From: an uncultured Hyphomicrobiales bacterium | GTDB lineage: Bacteria > Pseudomonadota > Alphaproteobacteria > Rhizobiales > TMED25 | Length of the DNA: 64,000 bases | Direction: 5' to 3' | NCBI GenBank assembly: GCA_905181735.1 | Contig: CAJIYR010000005.1 | Span: forward strand, 60,434-124,433 | Part shown: piece after piece, positions 17,960-28,022 of the stretch | Numbering within the stretch: the stretch's first letter is position 1 | How the letters are laid out: the number at the start of each line of letters is the position of its first letter | Program-made: the position numbers and the translations under genes | The notes under the pieces: model-generated | Database searches by the model: none | Seen by the model: the letters and a program-made list of their open reading frames with translations, nothing else | Told to the model about the DNA's origin: nothing

Positions 17960-20284
17960 ATGAATTCTAATATTTTTGGTTTTATATTTGCTACTTTGAG
18001 TTACGTTTTGTTAACACTGATTGCTTTAATATTTGTAGCTGTATTAATCATCTCTAGAGATCTTCCGGATTATAATAATTTTTCAAGCTATCAATCTCCA
18101 TCTATTACAAGGATATATACATCTGATGGTTATATTCTTGATGATTCTGTTGTAAAAAATAGGATATTTATTGAAATAGAGCATATTCCCGAGCTTATCA
18201 TAAATGCTTTTATCTCAGCCGAAGATAAAGATTTTTTTACGCATACGGGTATTGATTATAAGAGCTTGTTGAGTGCTATATATACTAATATAAAAAATAT
18301 AATAATACGAAATGATAGGTTAATTGGGGCATCTACGATAACCCAACAGGTAGCAAAAAACTTTTTTTTAAACAACGACCGTACTATTATTAGAAAATTT
18401 AGAGAATTTGTAATCGCCTATCAAATAGAGCAAAATTTATCAAAAAGAGAAATATTAGAACTATATTTGAATGAAATCTATTTTGGTATGGGATCTTATG
18501 GCATCGCAAGTGCTTCGATAAATTATTTTGATAAATCTTTGGATGAACTGAATCTTGAAGAAGTTGCATATCTAGCAGCTTTGCCTAAAGCTCCTAATAA
18601 TTATAACCCCATAGATAATAAAGAAAAAGCTATAATTAGACGTAATTGGGTTATCGATAGAATGTTTGATAACGGCTATATCTTAGAAACAGAAGCTAGT
18701 GAATTAAAAAATTTTCCATTAATAGTTAATGTAAACTCTGATAAAATTGAAAAATATAATGCAAATTATTTTTTAGATGAAGCGAAGCGGTCTCTAGTTA
18801 AAATTTTTGATAAAGAAATTCAATACAAAGACGGATTAACCATTAAGACGTCACTAGATTCTAATATACATAAAAAATCCGAAGTTTCCTTTAAGAGCAC
18901 GCTAATAAAATTTGATAGATCAATGGGGTGGTCTGGTCCTGTATTAAAAATTAATACCAACAAAATTGATTCTATAAATAGTTTCAATAATTTAATGTTA
19001 AAACCTATTGGTAGAGATTCTTTTCTTGCAATGGTTCAAGATATTGAGGGTGAAAAAATTACATTTATACTTCATAAAAATTATACTCAATATCCAGATA
19101 ATAATAAAATAATCTCAATACCAAAAGTAGACCTTGCCTGGATAAAAAAATCAAATAATAAAAACCTTCTTAAAAAGAAATATTTATCATTGGGTGATGT
19201 GGTTTATCTATCAAATTTTAATGATAATATCGGTTGGAATATATATCAAGTTCCTGAATTACAAGGATCTATGGTTGTTATGGATCCGAATACAGGTAGA
19301 GTTTTATCAATGATAGGTGGTTATGATTATAATTTGAATAAATCCAATGATGCTACAAAAGCATATAAAAAAATAGGATCAATGTTACAGCCATTCATAT
19401 ATCTCAACGCTTTAGAGCAGGGATATAAACCTAACTCTCTGATTCTAGATGCTCCTTTAGTAAAAAAATCAAATGATTTAGATAAGATTGTATATAAAAA
19501 TTATAATAATATATATAACGGTCCATCTACACTTAGATATGGCCTTGAATCCTCAAGCAATGTAATGGCAATAAGATTGCTGGAAAAGTTAGAGTACCAG
19601 ACTATATATAACAGTCTTATTAATTTTGGTGTTACAGAAGAATTGTCACTTACCTTCCCATTAGAATCAATTGAAACAACGCTTTTAAAGTTAACCAACG
19701 CTTTTTCGTCATTTGCAAATGGAGGAAAATTAGTAACGCCTTCATATATCGATAAAATACAAAATAAATACGGTAAAACTATTTACAAAGCCGATAAGTC
19801 TGATTGCCTTGGTTGTGTATTGAGTTTTCCCAGTAATCAGGATGTCCCTTTTGTTGTTGATAATAGAACTACTTTAATTGAAGAAGCAAGAGCTTACCAG
19901 ATAACGTCAATTTTGGAAGGCGCTTTAAAATTTAACGCTAATGAGAATATTGATTTATCAAAAAGTCTTTCAGTTGCAGGAAAAGGCGGTATGTCCAATA
20001 AATTCTCAGAATCGTGGTTTGTTGGCTATACGCCAGATATTATTGTTGGAATTTATCTTGATCACAATCACCTTAGTAAGGCTATTAACGGTTTTAATGA
20101 AAATAATAAAAAAAAATTAACAAAGTTAATATTTGAAGAATTTATTCAAAGTTATTTGGATGAAAATTTAATAAAAAAATTTTATATTCCCGATGGTATA
20201 GATTTAATTGAAACAAATAGAAAAACAGGTAAGCGATTTAATTTGATATCTGGGCAAACAATTTTAGAAGCTTTTGTAAAATAA
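17960..20284 (+). CDS. mrcA: Class A penicillin-binding protein 1A homologue with degenerate transpeptidase site
   Basis: Peptidoglycan synthase of the PBP1A family, 774 aa, anchored by an N-terminal membrane helix (about 6-30). The glycosyltransferase GT51 domain (about 50-240) is intact: AEDKDFFTHTGID with the catalytic Glu, GASTITQQVAKN, and REILELYLNEIYFG with the second Glu. In the transpeptidase domain (about 420-720) the motifs are altered. SxxK is S474-MLQ (Lys replaced by Gln477), SxN is kept as SSN at 532-534, and KTG reads KGG at 675-677. The surrounding fold (GPSTLRYGLES, ESWFVGYTPDIIVGIYLD) is well conserved, so this is not a decayed gene. Inference: glycosyltransferase-active, transpeptidase-impaired. 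prfB follows on the same strand, the usual neighbour. Confidence 0.9.
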   Translation: MNSNIFGFIFATLSYVLLTLIALIFVAVLIISRDLPDYNNFSSYQSPSITRIYTSDGYILDDSVVKNRIFIEIEHIPELIINAFISAEDKDFFTHTGIDYKSLLSAIYTNIKNIIIRNDRLIGASTITQQVAKNFFLNNDRTIIRKFREFVIAYQIEQNLSKREILELYLNEIYFGMGSYGIASASINYFDKSLDELNLEEVAYLAALPKAPNNYNPIDNKEKAIIRRNWVIDRMFDNGYILETEASELKNFPLIVNVNSDKIEKYNANYFLDEAKRSLVKIFDKEIQYKDGLTIKTSLDSNIHKKSEVSFKSTLIKFDRSMGWSGPVLKINTNKIDSINSFNNLMLKPIGRDSFLAMVQDIEGEKITFILHKNYTQYPDNNKIISIPKVDLAWIKKSNNKNLLKKKYLSLGDVVYLSNFNDNIGWNIYQVPELQGSMVVMDPNTGRVLSMIGGYDYNLNKSNDATKAYKKIGSMLQPFIYLNALEQGYKPNSLILDAPLVKKSNDLDKIVYKNYNNIYNGPSTLRYGLESSSNVMAIRLLEKLEYQTIYNSLINFGVTEELSLTFPLESIETTLLKLTNAFSSFANGGKLVTPSYIDKIQNKYGKTIYKADKSDCLGCVLSFPSNQDVPFVVDNRTTLIEEARAYQITSILEGALKFNANENIDLSKSLSVAGKGGMSNKFSESWFVGYTPDIIVGIYLDHNHLSKAINGFNENNKKKLTKLIFEEFIQSYLDENLIKKFYIPDGIDLIETNRKTGKRFNLISGQTILEAFVK

Positions 20285-20385
20285 ATTATTAAATTTGTAT
20301 TCAAAAGAATATAAATACTTAAAAAGTTTGTACTATTGATTTTTTTTAATATATCAATAGTAAATATTACAATTGTTGAGGTTAT

Positions 20386-21487
20386 ATGAAAGCTGAATTT
20401 CAAATTATTATAGATAGCGTTAAGAAGTCTCTAAGCTTAATTAGGAGGCATCTTTGACTGGGATAAATCTAACTCTAGGCTTCAAGAGCTCGATGAAATT
20501 TCAAAGGATCTAAATTTTTGGGACGACGTTCAAAATGCTCAGAAATTAATGCAAGAAAGGCAGAAATTAGAATATTCAATAGAAGGTTTTAACAAACTGT
20601 CTAATTCTCTAAGCGAATATGTTGAGATGTTAGAATTAGCAGATTCAGAAGAAGATAGTAGTCTTATTAACGAGATTGAACAGAGTTTAATCTCGTTAGA
20701 AAATGAATGTTCTTCTATCGAATTGGAATCTCTTTTATCAGGTGAAGCTGATCATAATGACGCTTTTCTCGAGATACATTCTGGTGCAGGTGGTACAGAG
20801 AGTCAAGATTGGACGGAGATGCTGTATAGAATGTACATGAGATGGGCTGACAGAAAAGGTTATAAAATAAAGACAATAAGTTATAGTCCAGGGGAAGAAG
20901 CTGGTATAAAAAGTGTCAACATACAAATAAGTGGCATAAATGTATACGGTTGGCTTAAGACAGAATCTGGTGTTCATAGATTGGTAAGAATTTCACCGTT
21001 TGACTCTAATGCAAGAAGGCATACTAGCTTTGCATCTGTCTGGGTTTACCCTGTAATTGATGATACAATTGTTATCGATGTAGCTGAATCTGATGTTAGA
21101 ATTGATACTTATAGGGCTAGCGGATCAGGTGGACAACATGTAAATACTACTGATAGTGCTGTCAGAATTACCCATATACCTTCAGGAATAGCTGTTCAAT
21201 GTCAAAACGAACGTTCGCAACATAGAAACAAGGACACAGCATGGTCTATGTTAAGAGCGAAGCTTTACGAACAGGAGATGAAGAAACGAGAAGAGGAAAG
21301 TACAGAAAAAAATATGCAAAAAACTGATATTGGATGGGGGCACCAAATACGATCTTACGTACTGCATCCATATCAGTTGGTAAAAGACTTAAGAACTAAT
21401 GTTGAGAGTACAAATCCAGATAATGTTTTAGACGGAAATATTGATAAATTTATTGAAGCTGCTTTGGCGAATAGAATAAATAATTAA
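20386..21487 (+). CDS. prfB: Peptide chain release factor 2, with programmed +1 frameshift
   Basis: RF2 reads UGA and UAA stop codons. The track shows only 20549-21487, but an upstream ATG at 20386 opens a 23-codon leader ending CTT TGA C at 20452-20458. Just before it is a Shine-Dalgarno-like AGGAGG, the exact layout of the E. coli prfB +1 frameshift (AGGGGG TAT CTT TGA C). The frame continues at +1 into the main ORF. Product is join(20386..20454,20456..21487), 366 aa, the normal RF2 length. The codon-recognition tripeptide SPF (VRISPFDS) and the catalytic GGQ (SGSGGQHVNT) are present. Autoregulated: low RF2 favours frameshifting. Confidence 0.96.
20444..20458 (+). promoter_or_regulatory. 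prfB programmed frameshift signal
   Basis: AGGAGG, a three-base spacer and CTTTGAC. The internal SD-like element and the slippery CTT before UGA C match the canonical RF2 recoding site. The in-frame stop is at 20455-20457 and the following frame is offset by +1, as I checked by coordinate arithmetic. Confidence 0.95.
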
Positions 21488-21510
21488 TAAAAATTTCTCT
21501 AATATTTTTA

Positions 21511-21987
21511 TTAATTTAAAGCAATGCATTCTTTTAGCACTTCATCAACATGACCAGGAACACTAACTTTTTTCCATACTTTTGATATTATTCTATCTCT
21601 GTTTATTAAAACTGTTGTTCGATCGATACCCATGTATTTTTTCCCATACATACTTTTTTCAACCCAGACTTCATAGCTCTCAACAACAGACTTATCTTCA
21701 TCTGATCCTAAAATTATATCCAAACTGTGCTTTTTCTTAAATTTTTCATGGTTCTTAATCGAGTCCGCGGAAACGCCAATAACAACTGTATTTGCCGATT
21801 CAAAATCTTTTTTATGTTGGGTAAAATCAATAGCTTCTTTCGTGCAACCTGGTGTATCGTCTTTTGGATAAAAATAAAGTACAATATTTTTGTCTTTGTG
21901 AGTATCTAAGGTAATTTTTTCATTATCATTAATAAACATATTGAAATCAATTGCTTGCATTCCTTCTTTTATCATTTTTTTCTCCAT
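21511..21987 (-). CDS. bcp: Thioredoxin-dependent peroxiredoxin (BCP/PrxQ family)
   Basis: Reduces hydrogen peroxide and organic peroxides in the cytoplasm. 158 aa with the peroxidatic site YFYPKDDTPGCTKEAIDF. The resolving Cys usually five residues later in E. coli Bcp is absent here (Ile), and the only other Cys visible is near the C-terminus (KECIALN), so it may be a 1-Cys enzyme or use an atypical resolving Cys. MEKKMIKEG offers a second Met at codon 5. Convergent with prfB; an A/T-only inverted repeat (21484-21514) spans their ends and may end transcription both ways. Confidence 0.92.
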   Translation of the reverse strand: MEKKMIKEGMQAIDFNMFINDNEKITLDTHKDKNIVLYFYPKDDTPGCTKEAIDFTQHKKDFESANTVVIGVSADSIKNHEKFKKKHSLDIILGSDEDKSVVESYEVWVEKSMYGKKYMGIDRTTVLINRDRIISKVWKKVSVPGHVDEVLKECIALN

Positions 21988-22163
21988 ATTTAATTTGCTT
22001 ACACATTATACATATATATATTGTAAATTAGCTAAAAATTCATAATTTATATATAGTAATATTTATAGTAATATTAAAGACGCGTATAGGATTATGTGTA
22101 TTTATATAGATAAATTACTATATAAATAAATTGAAAATCCAATAGAATGCAATAGAATTTGTT

Positions 22164-25100
22164 ATGAAATTTTTTTTAAATAATATAAAATATAAAAATA
22201 TACTCCTATCTTTGCTAGGAGTTCTATTGTTTCTCGCTCTAGTTGCGCTTCTAGCAAATACTTTTTTAAATAGGAAGCTAGATAAATCTAATATCTCTCT
22301 CAATAATTTCAGTGCATCTATTGGTGAGATAATATCAAATAATTTCAATGGATTAGATGTTGATATTGATAGCATTGAATTAACAAAGCTAAAAGATAAT
22401 AAGATTTATTTATCTATAAAAAACATCTCAATTAAAGATCAATTTGGAAGAGAAATTATAAATTCTCCAATTGCTTATATTGAAAACGGTTTAACATCAT
22501 ACTTGTTGGGATCTCTGTCTAAATTGTATTTAGAACAAATAACTCAAAGAAGTATAATTTTGATAAGACCTAATATATCGTTTTTTCAAGAGGAAAATGG
22601 GAAATTTGATATTTTAAAGAATGCAAAAAATGATGATGAAGATGTTTCTATAGATCAAAATACTAACTTTATTAATTCTTTTGAAGAAAATGCGAATTAT
22701 CATTTTTATCAGCCGTATTTACAACAATTGTATAGCTTAGTTTCTTCGAGTGAAAATTCCTTTTACAACAAATATCTAAAATCTATAAAAGCATTAGATA
22801 TAAGAGATGCTTCGATAGTTGTTATAGACAACAATCATGAGGAGATATTTAGAATAGATAACGCCGCTTTAAATTTTAACAAGAAAGATTCTGCGGTTTC
22901 AATTAATTTAAATATTAAGACTGAATTTACGAAAAATGATGATTGGTATGCTAATATTAACCTTTTAAATAATATTGATTTAAATCATGTGAATGTAGAT
23001 TTAACTTTTAAAAACATATCAAATAAAACTAAAGAATTTAATTACCTAAATTTTTTAAATTCTATTCAGGTACCTTTATCTGGTAGGGTAAATTTTGATA
23101 TAACGGAACTTGGAATGATTGGTTCCCTTAGATCTGATATTAATATTGGTTCTGGTGACCAACTTCTTGATAGCTCAAAACTTAAAGATTATAAATTTAA
23201 TGTAATTGATAAAATTTTTATAAAAGATGGTTACTTAAGTTTTGAGTACAATAGTAGCTCTAGTGAAATAAAAATAAGCGAGATAAGTATTGATTATGAT
23301 AAATTTATTATTAACGGGGCGGGTCAGTTAACTTTAGATTTTAATAGAAAAGGTTCGCTGGTAGCTTTAAATTTCTTACTTGATCGATTGCAAGTTGAGG
23401 ATAGTGAATTTGAAGAAATTAACTCGATTTTATTGTCTGAGGGAATCCTAAAAGGAAAAGTAAACTTTCAACCACTAATAGTAAATATCGAATCATTTGA
23501 TTCGTCTTTCTTTGACGGCTTGGTGTCATTAAGCGCTGACTATTACCATGAAAAAAAAGAGAAGTTAAGCCTATTTCTTGACATTAAAGACGGGGATATA
23601 TCTGATATCTATGATTTATGGCCAAAAAATTACAATAAAGAAGCTAGAAAATGGTTTATGCATAATGTGAAAAATGCCACTATAGTTAGTAGTAAACTAA
23701 GCTTAATTTCCAAAGATATGCAAGAATTTAATGTAGGATTAGAGCTCGATTTTATTGGTGCAAATATATCGTATTACAAAGATTTACCTAATTTATCCAA
23801 TTCATCTGGTAGATTGTCAATTAAAGAATCTCAACTTAATTTATCAATTAATAACGCTGATATTAAGATGTATGAAGGAGGTATCTTAAAAATAGAAGAC
23901 AGTAAATTTAATATCCTCAACCTATTTAAAGAAAAGGTAGGTAACTTTGATTTGAATATACATGGAGAGATTAAGGATTCGATCAATTATCTATCAAAAT
24001 TAGGGTTTGGTGCAGATAAATTTACCCCCTTAGTTGGAGATAATGTTAATGGTAAGTCTATGATAAGGGCTCAATTTGAAATACCTTTTGCTACAAGAGA
24101 ATCCTATGACGATATCAATATAAATGCAAAAATCAATATAAGGGATCTTATGGTGAAGGTTCCTGACAATGCACCTTTACCATTTTCTGTAGACTCCATT
24201 TCATCTCCAGACCTTGAAATAGAAATAAATAATAACAATCTATCTATGTCTTCTGATGCTTTTGTCAACGGAGTTTTAGCTAAAGTTGATGTTAATTTCA
24301 ATATTTATAATAATGATGGTCAAGGTAATTTTCTAATATATGCGGAATTAAGTCCAACAGATTTAGAAACATTTGGCATTAACACGGAGCCTTATCATTC
24401 TGGGTTTGGTCGTGCTCCTGTATGGTTACAAATAATAACAAAAGGTAATTCTTTAGAAGAAATAAAAATTACTTCAGATTTGTCTATGTTTGAACTTAGG
24501 TTCCCTGGCATAGATTGGGTTAAACATCCTGGAGATACAGCCAATCTAGAAGTCACATATGGTAAAGAAAGTTTTATTAACAATGAAAAAAAAGCCAGGA
24601 TTAGGTTCGCTACAGACAAAGAATCTATAGAGGCTTTTGTAAAACATGATATTAGTAAAATTAAAGAATTTAATATTCTTAATTTTGATAACAAAAATTT
24701 TAAGAATATTCAAGTAATTGGAAATTTTGATAGTGAAAGAATTTTATCTCTTGATGTGTCAGGGAAAAGTTTTGATCTAAGTTCTATAATTGACAAAACT
24801 CTCTTCAGTACTTCGGTCAGTAAATCAATTACAAGTTCACCCATCATTAATATAAATATAATTAACGTAGAAAATATAGTAGGAAAAAGATCAAGCGTAC
24901 AAAATGTAACAGGAAATATTATCTTGCAGAACGGAAAATTATTCCAAACAGATCTTAGTGGATATTTTAATGAAGATGATAAAATAGACTTTATATATAC
25001 CGATCAAGATGATGTTTTCCCTATTGATCTTGGTATAAATACAAATAATGCTGGAGAATTCTTTAAATTTATTGGCGTTTACACAAAGGCTTTATCTGGC

Positions 25101-25595
25101 AGCATGCAACTTCGCGCACAAGGTCCGGCAATAAACAATTTGACTGGAAAGCTTTTTATAAATGATTTTAACATCTCAGGAGACACTACGCTTTTATCGC
25201 TTTTTGCTGCCTCTGGACCAAGCCCAGAATTGTCATCTATAGAACAGGTTGGCTTTAAAAAATTAGATATTGATTTTTCTCTTACTAACGGATCAATTTT
25301 TGTTGATCAATCCTTGTTAGACGGCCCTAATGTTAGAATGTCTTTCAGTGGTCCGGTTAATCAGGAAACTGGTTTTTTCAAAATATCTGGTAACTATTGC
25401 CCTGCTTATGAAGTAAACGCATCCTTTGGTACAATTCCATTATTTGGACCTCTATTATCAGGGGGGGATGATCAGTGTTTATTCGCCGTACCATTTGTTA
25501 TTATGAGGGATAAATATGGCGAAGGGACTCTTGTAAAGCATAACGCTGCTGGTTTATTAGCACCGGGTGTTTTCCGTCAATTTTTCGCTTATTGA
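22164..25595 (+). CDS. Large AsmA-like/YhdP-type (DUF3971) envelope protein
   Basis: A 1143-residue protein with one N-terminal membrane helix (about 14-34, LLSLLGVLLFLALVALLANTF) and a long beta-rich periplasmic part typical of bridge-like lipid transfer proteins of the AsmA/YhdP group. Family-like stretches are LWPKNYNKEARKWFMHNV (DUF3971 region, about 490), the repeated beta segments, and a C-terminal AsmA-like block with KLFINDFNISGDTTLLSLFAASG and FGTIPLFGPLLSGG. Likely role (inference from family): phospholipid transport to the outer membrane. Together with mlaD it suggests envelope lipid traffic is well served. Its stop overlaps the convergent tyrS stop by 7 bases. Confidence 0.82.
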   Translation: MKFFLNNIKYKNILLSLLGVLLFLALVALLANTFLNRKLDKSNISLNNFSASIGEIISNNFNGLDVDIDSIELTKLKDNKIYLSIKNISIKDQFGREIINSPIAYIENGLTSYLLGSLSKLYLEQITQRSIILIRPNISFFQEENGKFDILKNAKNDDEDVSIDQNTNFINSFEENANYHFYQPYLQQLYSLVSSSENSFYNKYLKSIKALDIRDASIVVIDNNHEEIFRIDNAALNFNKKDSAVSINLNIKTEFTKNDDWYANINLLNNIDLNHVNVDLTFKNISNKTKEFNYLNFLNSIQVPLSGRVNFDITELGMIGSLRSDINIGSGDQLLDSSKLKDYKFNVIDKIFIKDGYLSFEYNSSSSEIKISEISIDYDKFIINGAGQLTLDFNRKGSLVALNFLLDRLQVEDSEFEEINSILLSEGILKGKVNFQPLIVNIESFDSSFFDGLVSLSADYYHEKKEKLSLFLDIKDGDISDIYDLWPKNYNKEARKWFMHNVKNATIVSSKLSLISKDMQEFNVGLELDFIGANISYYKDLPNLSNSSGRLSIKESQLNLSINNADIKMYEGGILKIEDSKFNILNLFKEKVGNFDLNIHGEIKDSINYLSKLGFGADKFTPLVGDNVNGKSMIRAQFEIPFATRESYDDININAKINIRDLMVKVPDNAPLPFSVDSISSPDLEIEINNNNLSMSSDAFVNGVLAKVDVNFNIYNNDGQGNFLIYAELSPTDLETFGINTEPYHSGFGRAPVWLQIITKGNSLEEIKITSDLSMFELRFPGIDWVKHPGDTANLEVTYGKESFINNEKKARIRFATDKESIEAFVKHDISKIKEFNILNFDNKNFKNIQVIGNFDSERILSLDVSGKSFDLSSIIDKTLFSTSVSKSITSSPIININIINVENIVGKRSSVQNVTGNIILQNGKLFQTDLSGYFNEDDKIDFIYTDQDDVFPIDLGINTNNAGEFFKFIGVYTKALSGSMQLRAQGPAINNLTGKLFINDFNISGDTTLLSLFAASGPSPELSSIEQVGFKKLDIDFSLTNGSIFVDQSLLDGPNVRMSFSGPVNQETGFFKISGNYCPAYEVNASFGTIPLFGPLLSGGDDQCLFAVPFVIMRDKYGEGTLVKHNAAGLLAPGVFRQFFAY

Positions 25596-26839
25596 TTGAT
25601 CTTTATTAAGATGTGTTTCTTTTTCCCCAGTGATAATTTTATTGAGCTGCCATTTTTGAAATTTGTAATTTTGATTATGGTCCTGGGATCTGTGACTGAA
25701 ACATCATTTATTTTCACTGCATTGCTTTCTATGTGTCTCCTGGAATCACTGTTAGTTTTAGTAAGATTTGCAAGAACAAGCAGATTAAGAAGCCCGATTC
25801 CTTTGTCTAATTCAATTTTATTGATTTTAACTGTAGGTAAGGTTTCCGAAGCAACCCCTTCTTCGAAGGTTTGTTTTGCTGTTTCTGACGCTTTTGTTGC
25901 CGCCTCTCTCCCATGAGTCATAGAAGTTACTTCTGTTGCTAATATCTTTTTAGCTTCATTTAATTCTTTTTCTTTTAAGTTTTCTAACTTTTTAATTTCA
26001 TGTAATGGAAGCTCTGTGAAGAATCTCAAGAACCTTCCAACATCACTGTCCTCAGTATTTCTCCAAAATTGCCAATAATCATAAGGGCTGTATAAATCTT
26101 CATCAAGCCACACGGCTCCATTAACACTTTTTCCCATCTTGGTTCCCGACGATGTTGTTATTAACGGGGTTGTTAAGGCGAACAATTCCTTCGAATCTAC
26201 TCTTCTTCCAAGTTCTATTCCATTAACCATATTACCCCATTGGTCAGAGCCACCCATTTGCAATTTGCAATCAAACATTCTATTTAATTGAACGAAATCG
26301 TATGCCTGAAGGATCATATAATTAAATTCAATAAATGTAAGTGGTTGCTCTCTCTCAAGCCTCAATCTAACTGAGTCGAAAGCCATCATTCTGTTTATAG
26401 TAAAATGTTTGCCAAAATCCCTAAGAAAATCGATATAATTAATATTATTTAACCACTGTTTATTGTCAGCAATAATTGCTTTTCCTTGGCTTGTATCAAT
26501 ATATTTATTGAAAACTTTTAGGATGCCTTTTTTATTTTTAGCAATATCTTTTTCTGATAGAATTTTTCGAGTATCGTCTTTTCCAGACGGATCTCCAATC
26601 ATTGTTGTGCCGCTACCTAACAGAATTAAAGGTTTGTTTCCATACTTCTGAAACCATCTTAATAACATTATTTGCAATAAAGACCCTACATGCAAACTGG
26701 GAGCAGTTAGATCAAACCCAATATAACCGGTTACTTGATTGTTTTTAATCAAATTATCTAGACTATCTGGATCAGAAACTTGTTTCAAAAATCCTCTGCT
26801 CTGAAGTTCAACCAATAATTCTGATTTGAAATTTTTCAT
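25589..26839 (-). CDS. tyrS: Tyrosyl-tRNA synthetase
   Basis: Class I synthetase charging tRNA-Tyr. HIGH-type motif APSLHVGSLLQ (about 47-57), tyrosine-binding YMILQAYDFVQL and GGSDQWGNMVNGIEL, and a KMSKS-type TKMGKSV (about 235). The C-terminal S4-like domain (ESNAVKINDVSVTDPRTIIK) binds tRNA. 416 aa, full length. Convergent with the AsmA-like gene and divergent from anmK, an arrangement seen in other alphaproteobacteria. Confidence 0.97.
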   Translation of the reverse strand: MKNFKSELLVELQSRGFLKQVSDPDSLDNLIKNNQVTGYIGFDLTAPSLHVGSLLQIMLLRWFQKYGNKPLILLGSGTTMIGDPSGKDDTRKILSEKDIAKNKKGILKVFNKYIDTSQGKAIIADNKQWLNNINYIDFLRDFGKHFTINRMMAFDSVRLRLEREQPLTFIEFNYMILQAYDFVQLNRMFDCKLQMGGSDQWGNMVNGIELGRRVDSKELFALTTPLITTSSGTKMGKSVNGAVWLDEDLYSPYDYWQFWRNTEDSDVGRFLRFFTELPLHEIKKLENLKEKELNEAKKILATEVTSMTHGREAATKASETAKQTFEEGVASETLPTVKINKIELDKGIGLLNLLVLANLTKTNSDSRRHIESNAVKINDVSVTDPRTIIKITNFKNGSSIKLSLGKKKHILIKINQ

Positions 26840-26912
26840 GTATAAACTCTTTAAAAATTAAATATCTTATTATATTAAAATAAATTTAAATCTTTTGTAT
26901 CATTTTATAACA

Positions 26913-28022
26913 ATGAATGAAAATATAAACTTAAAAAAATTTGTATCTATCGGTTTAATGAGCGGTACATCAATGGACGGAATTGATGCAGCGTTAATCG
27001 TAACAGATGGATTGAAAATTATAGAATTTGGGCCAACAAAATCAATAGAATATTCAGACAAATTAAAATACGATCTTAAATCAATTTCTAATGAATACAA
27101 ATCAACCAATGGAAAACATATACAATCAGAAGTAAATGCTATGGGTAATCATTTAGGGGAAATTAATGCTAAATTAATTCTTGATTTACTTAAAGAAGCT
27201 AATTTTAATACGAGTAAGGTTGATGTAATAGGGTACCATGGTCAAACTGTTATTCATAAGCCACATCAACGTGTTAGTATTCAATTGGGTAATCCATATA
27301 TTATAAAAGAGGCTGTAGGCTCCAAGGTAGTTTATAATTTTAGAAACAATGATATTATTAACGGAGGAGAGGGTGCTCCACTAACGCCAATTTACCATAA
27401 GGCTCTTAGTAATTTATCTGCAATTTATCCTAAGGTGTTTTTAAATATTGGAGGTGTATGCAACGTTACTTATATTGATGAAGCTATGGATCCAATTGCC
27501 TTCGACACAGGACCAGGCAATGCACTTATAGATGACAATATGATAAAGTTATATGCAAAAGATTACGATAAATCTGGTGAAGTTGCGGCTATTGGTATTG
27601 TAAATAATAGCTTTGTTAAAAAATTCTTATCAAACAACTACTTCAGATCACCGCCGCCAAAGTCTCTTGATAGGAATCATTTTGATATGGATATTGATTT
27701 TCCAGTTAAAAATGCGGATTTAATTGCTTCTTTAACTCAAGTAACCATTGAATCTATATGTTTATCTAAAGCTTATTTTCCAAAAAATCCAAAACTTTGG
27801 ATCGTTTGTGGTGGGGGTAGGAATAATAAAACGATAATTAAAGGTCTTCAAAAAAACATTTACGAACAAGTAGTGCTGGCCGAAGAAGTTAACCTAAGGG
27901 GGCAGTATATTGAAGCCGAAGCCTTTGCTTTTTTAGCGGTTAGAAGTCTTTTAGGATATAATATAAGCTATCCAAGTACAACAGGTGTAAATCAACCGAC
28001 TACAGGTGGAGAAATTATTTAA
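26913..28022 (+). CDS. anmK: Anhydro-N-acetylmuramic acid kinase
   Basis: Phosphorylates and opens 1,6-anhydro-MurNAc during peptidoglycan recycling. Marked by GLMSGTSMDGIDAAL (ATP-binding start), GYHGQTVIHKP, NIGGVCNVTYI, FDTGPGNALIDD and CGGGRNNKTIIKGL. The track starts at TTG 26895; the ATG at 26913 (MNENINLKKFVSIGLMSGTS) fits the family better and gives 369 aa. Its stop overlaps the convergent hydrolase stop by 8 bases. Confidence 0.95.
   Translation: MNENINLKKFVSIGLMSGTSMDGIDAALIVTDGLKIIEFGPTKSIEYSDKLKYDLKSISNEYKSTNGKHIQSEVNAMGNHLGEINAKLILDLLKEANFNTSKVDVIGYHGQTVIHKPHQRVSIQLGNPYIIKEAVGSKVVYNFRNNDIINGGEGAPLTPIYHKALSNLSAIYPKVFLNIGGVCNVTYIDEAMDPIAFDTGPGNALIDDNMIKLYAKDYDKSGEVAAIGIVNNSFVKKFLSNNYFRSPPPKSLDRNHFDMDIDFPVKNADLIASLTQVTIESICLSKAYFPKNPKLWIVCGGGRNNKTIIKGLQKNIYEQVVLAEEVNLRGQYIEAEAFAFLAVRSLLGYNISYPSTTGVNQPTTGGEII

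Noticed and set aside
22118-22375. 85-codon minus ORF over the AsmA-like start
   Set aside because: Shadow of the long plus-strand gene in another frame.
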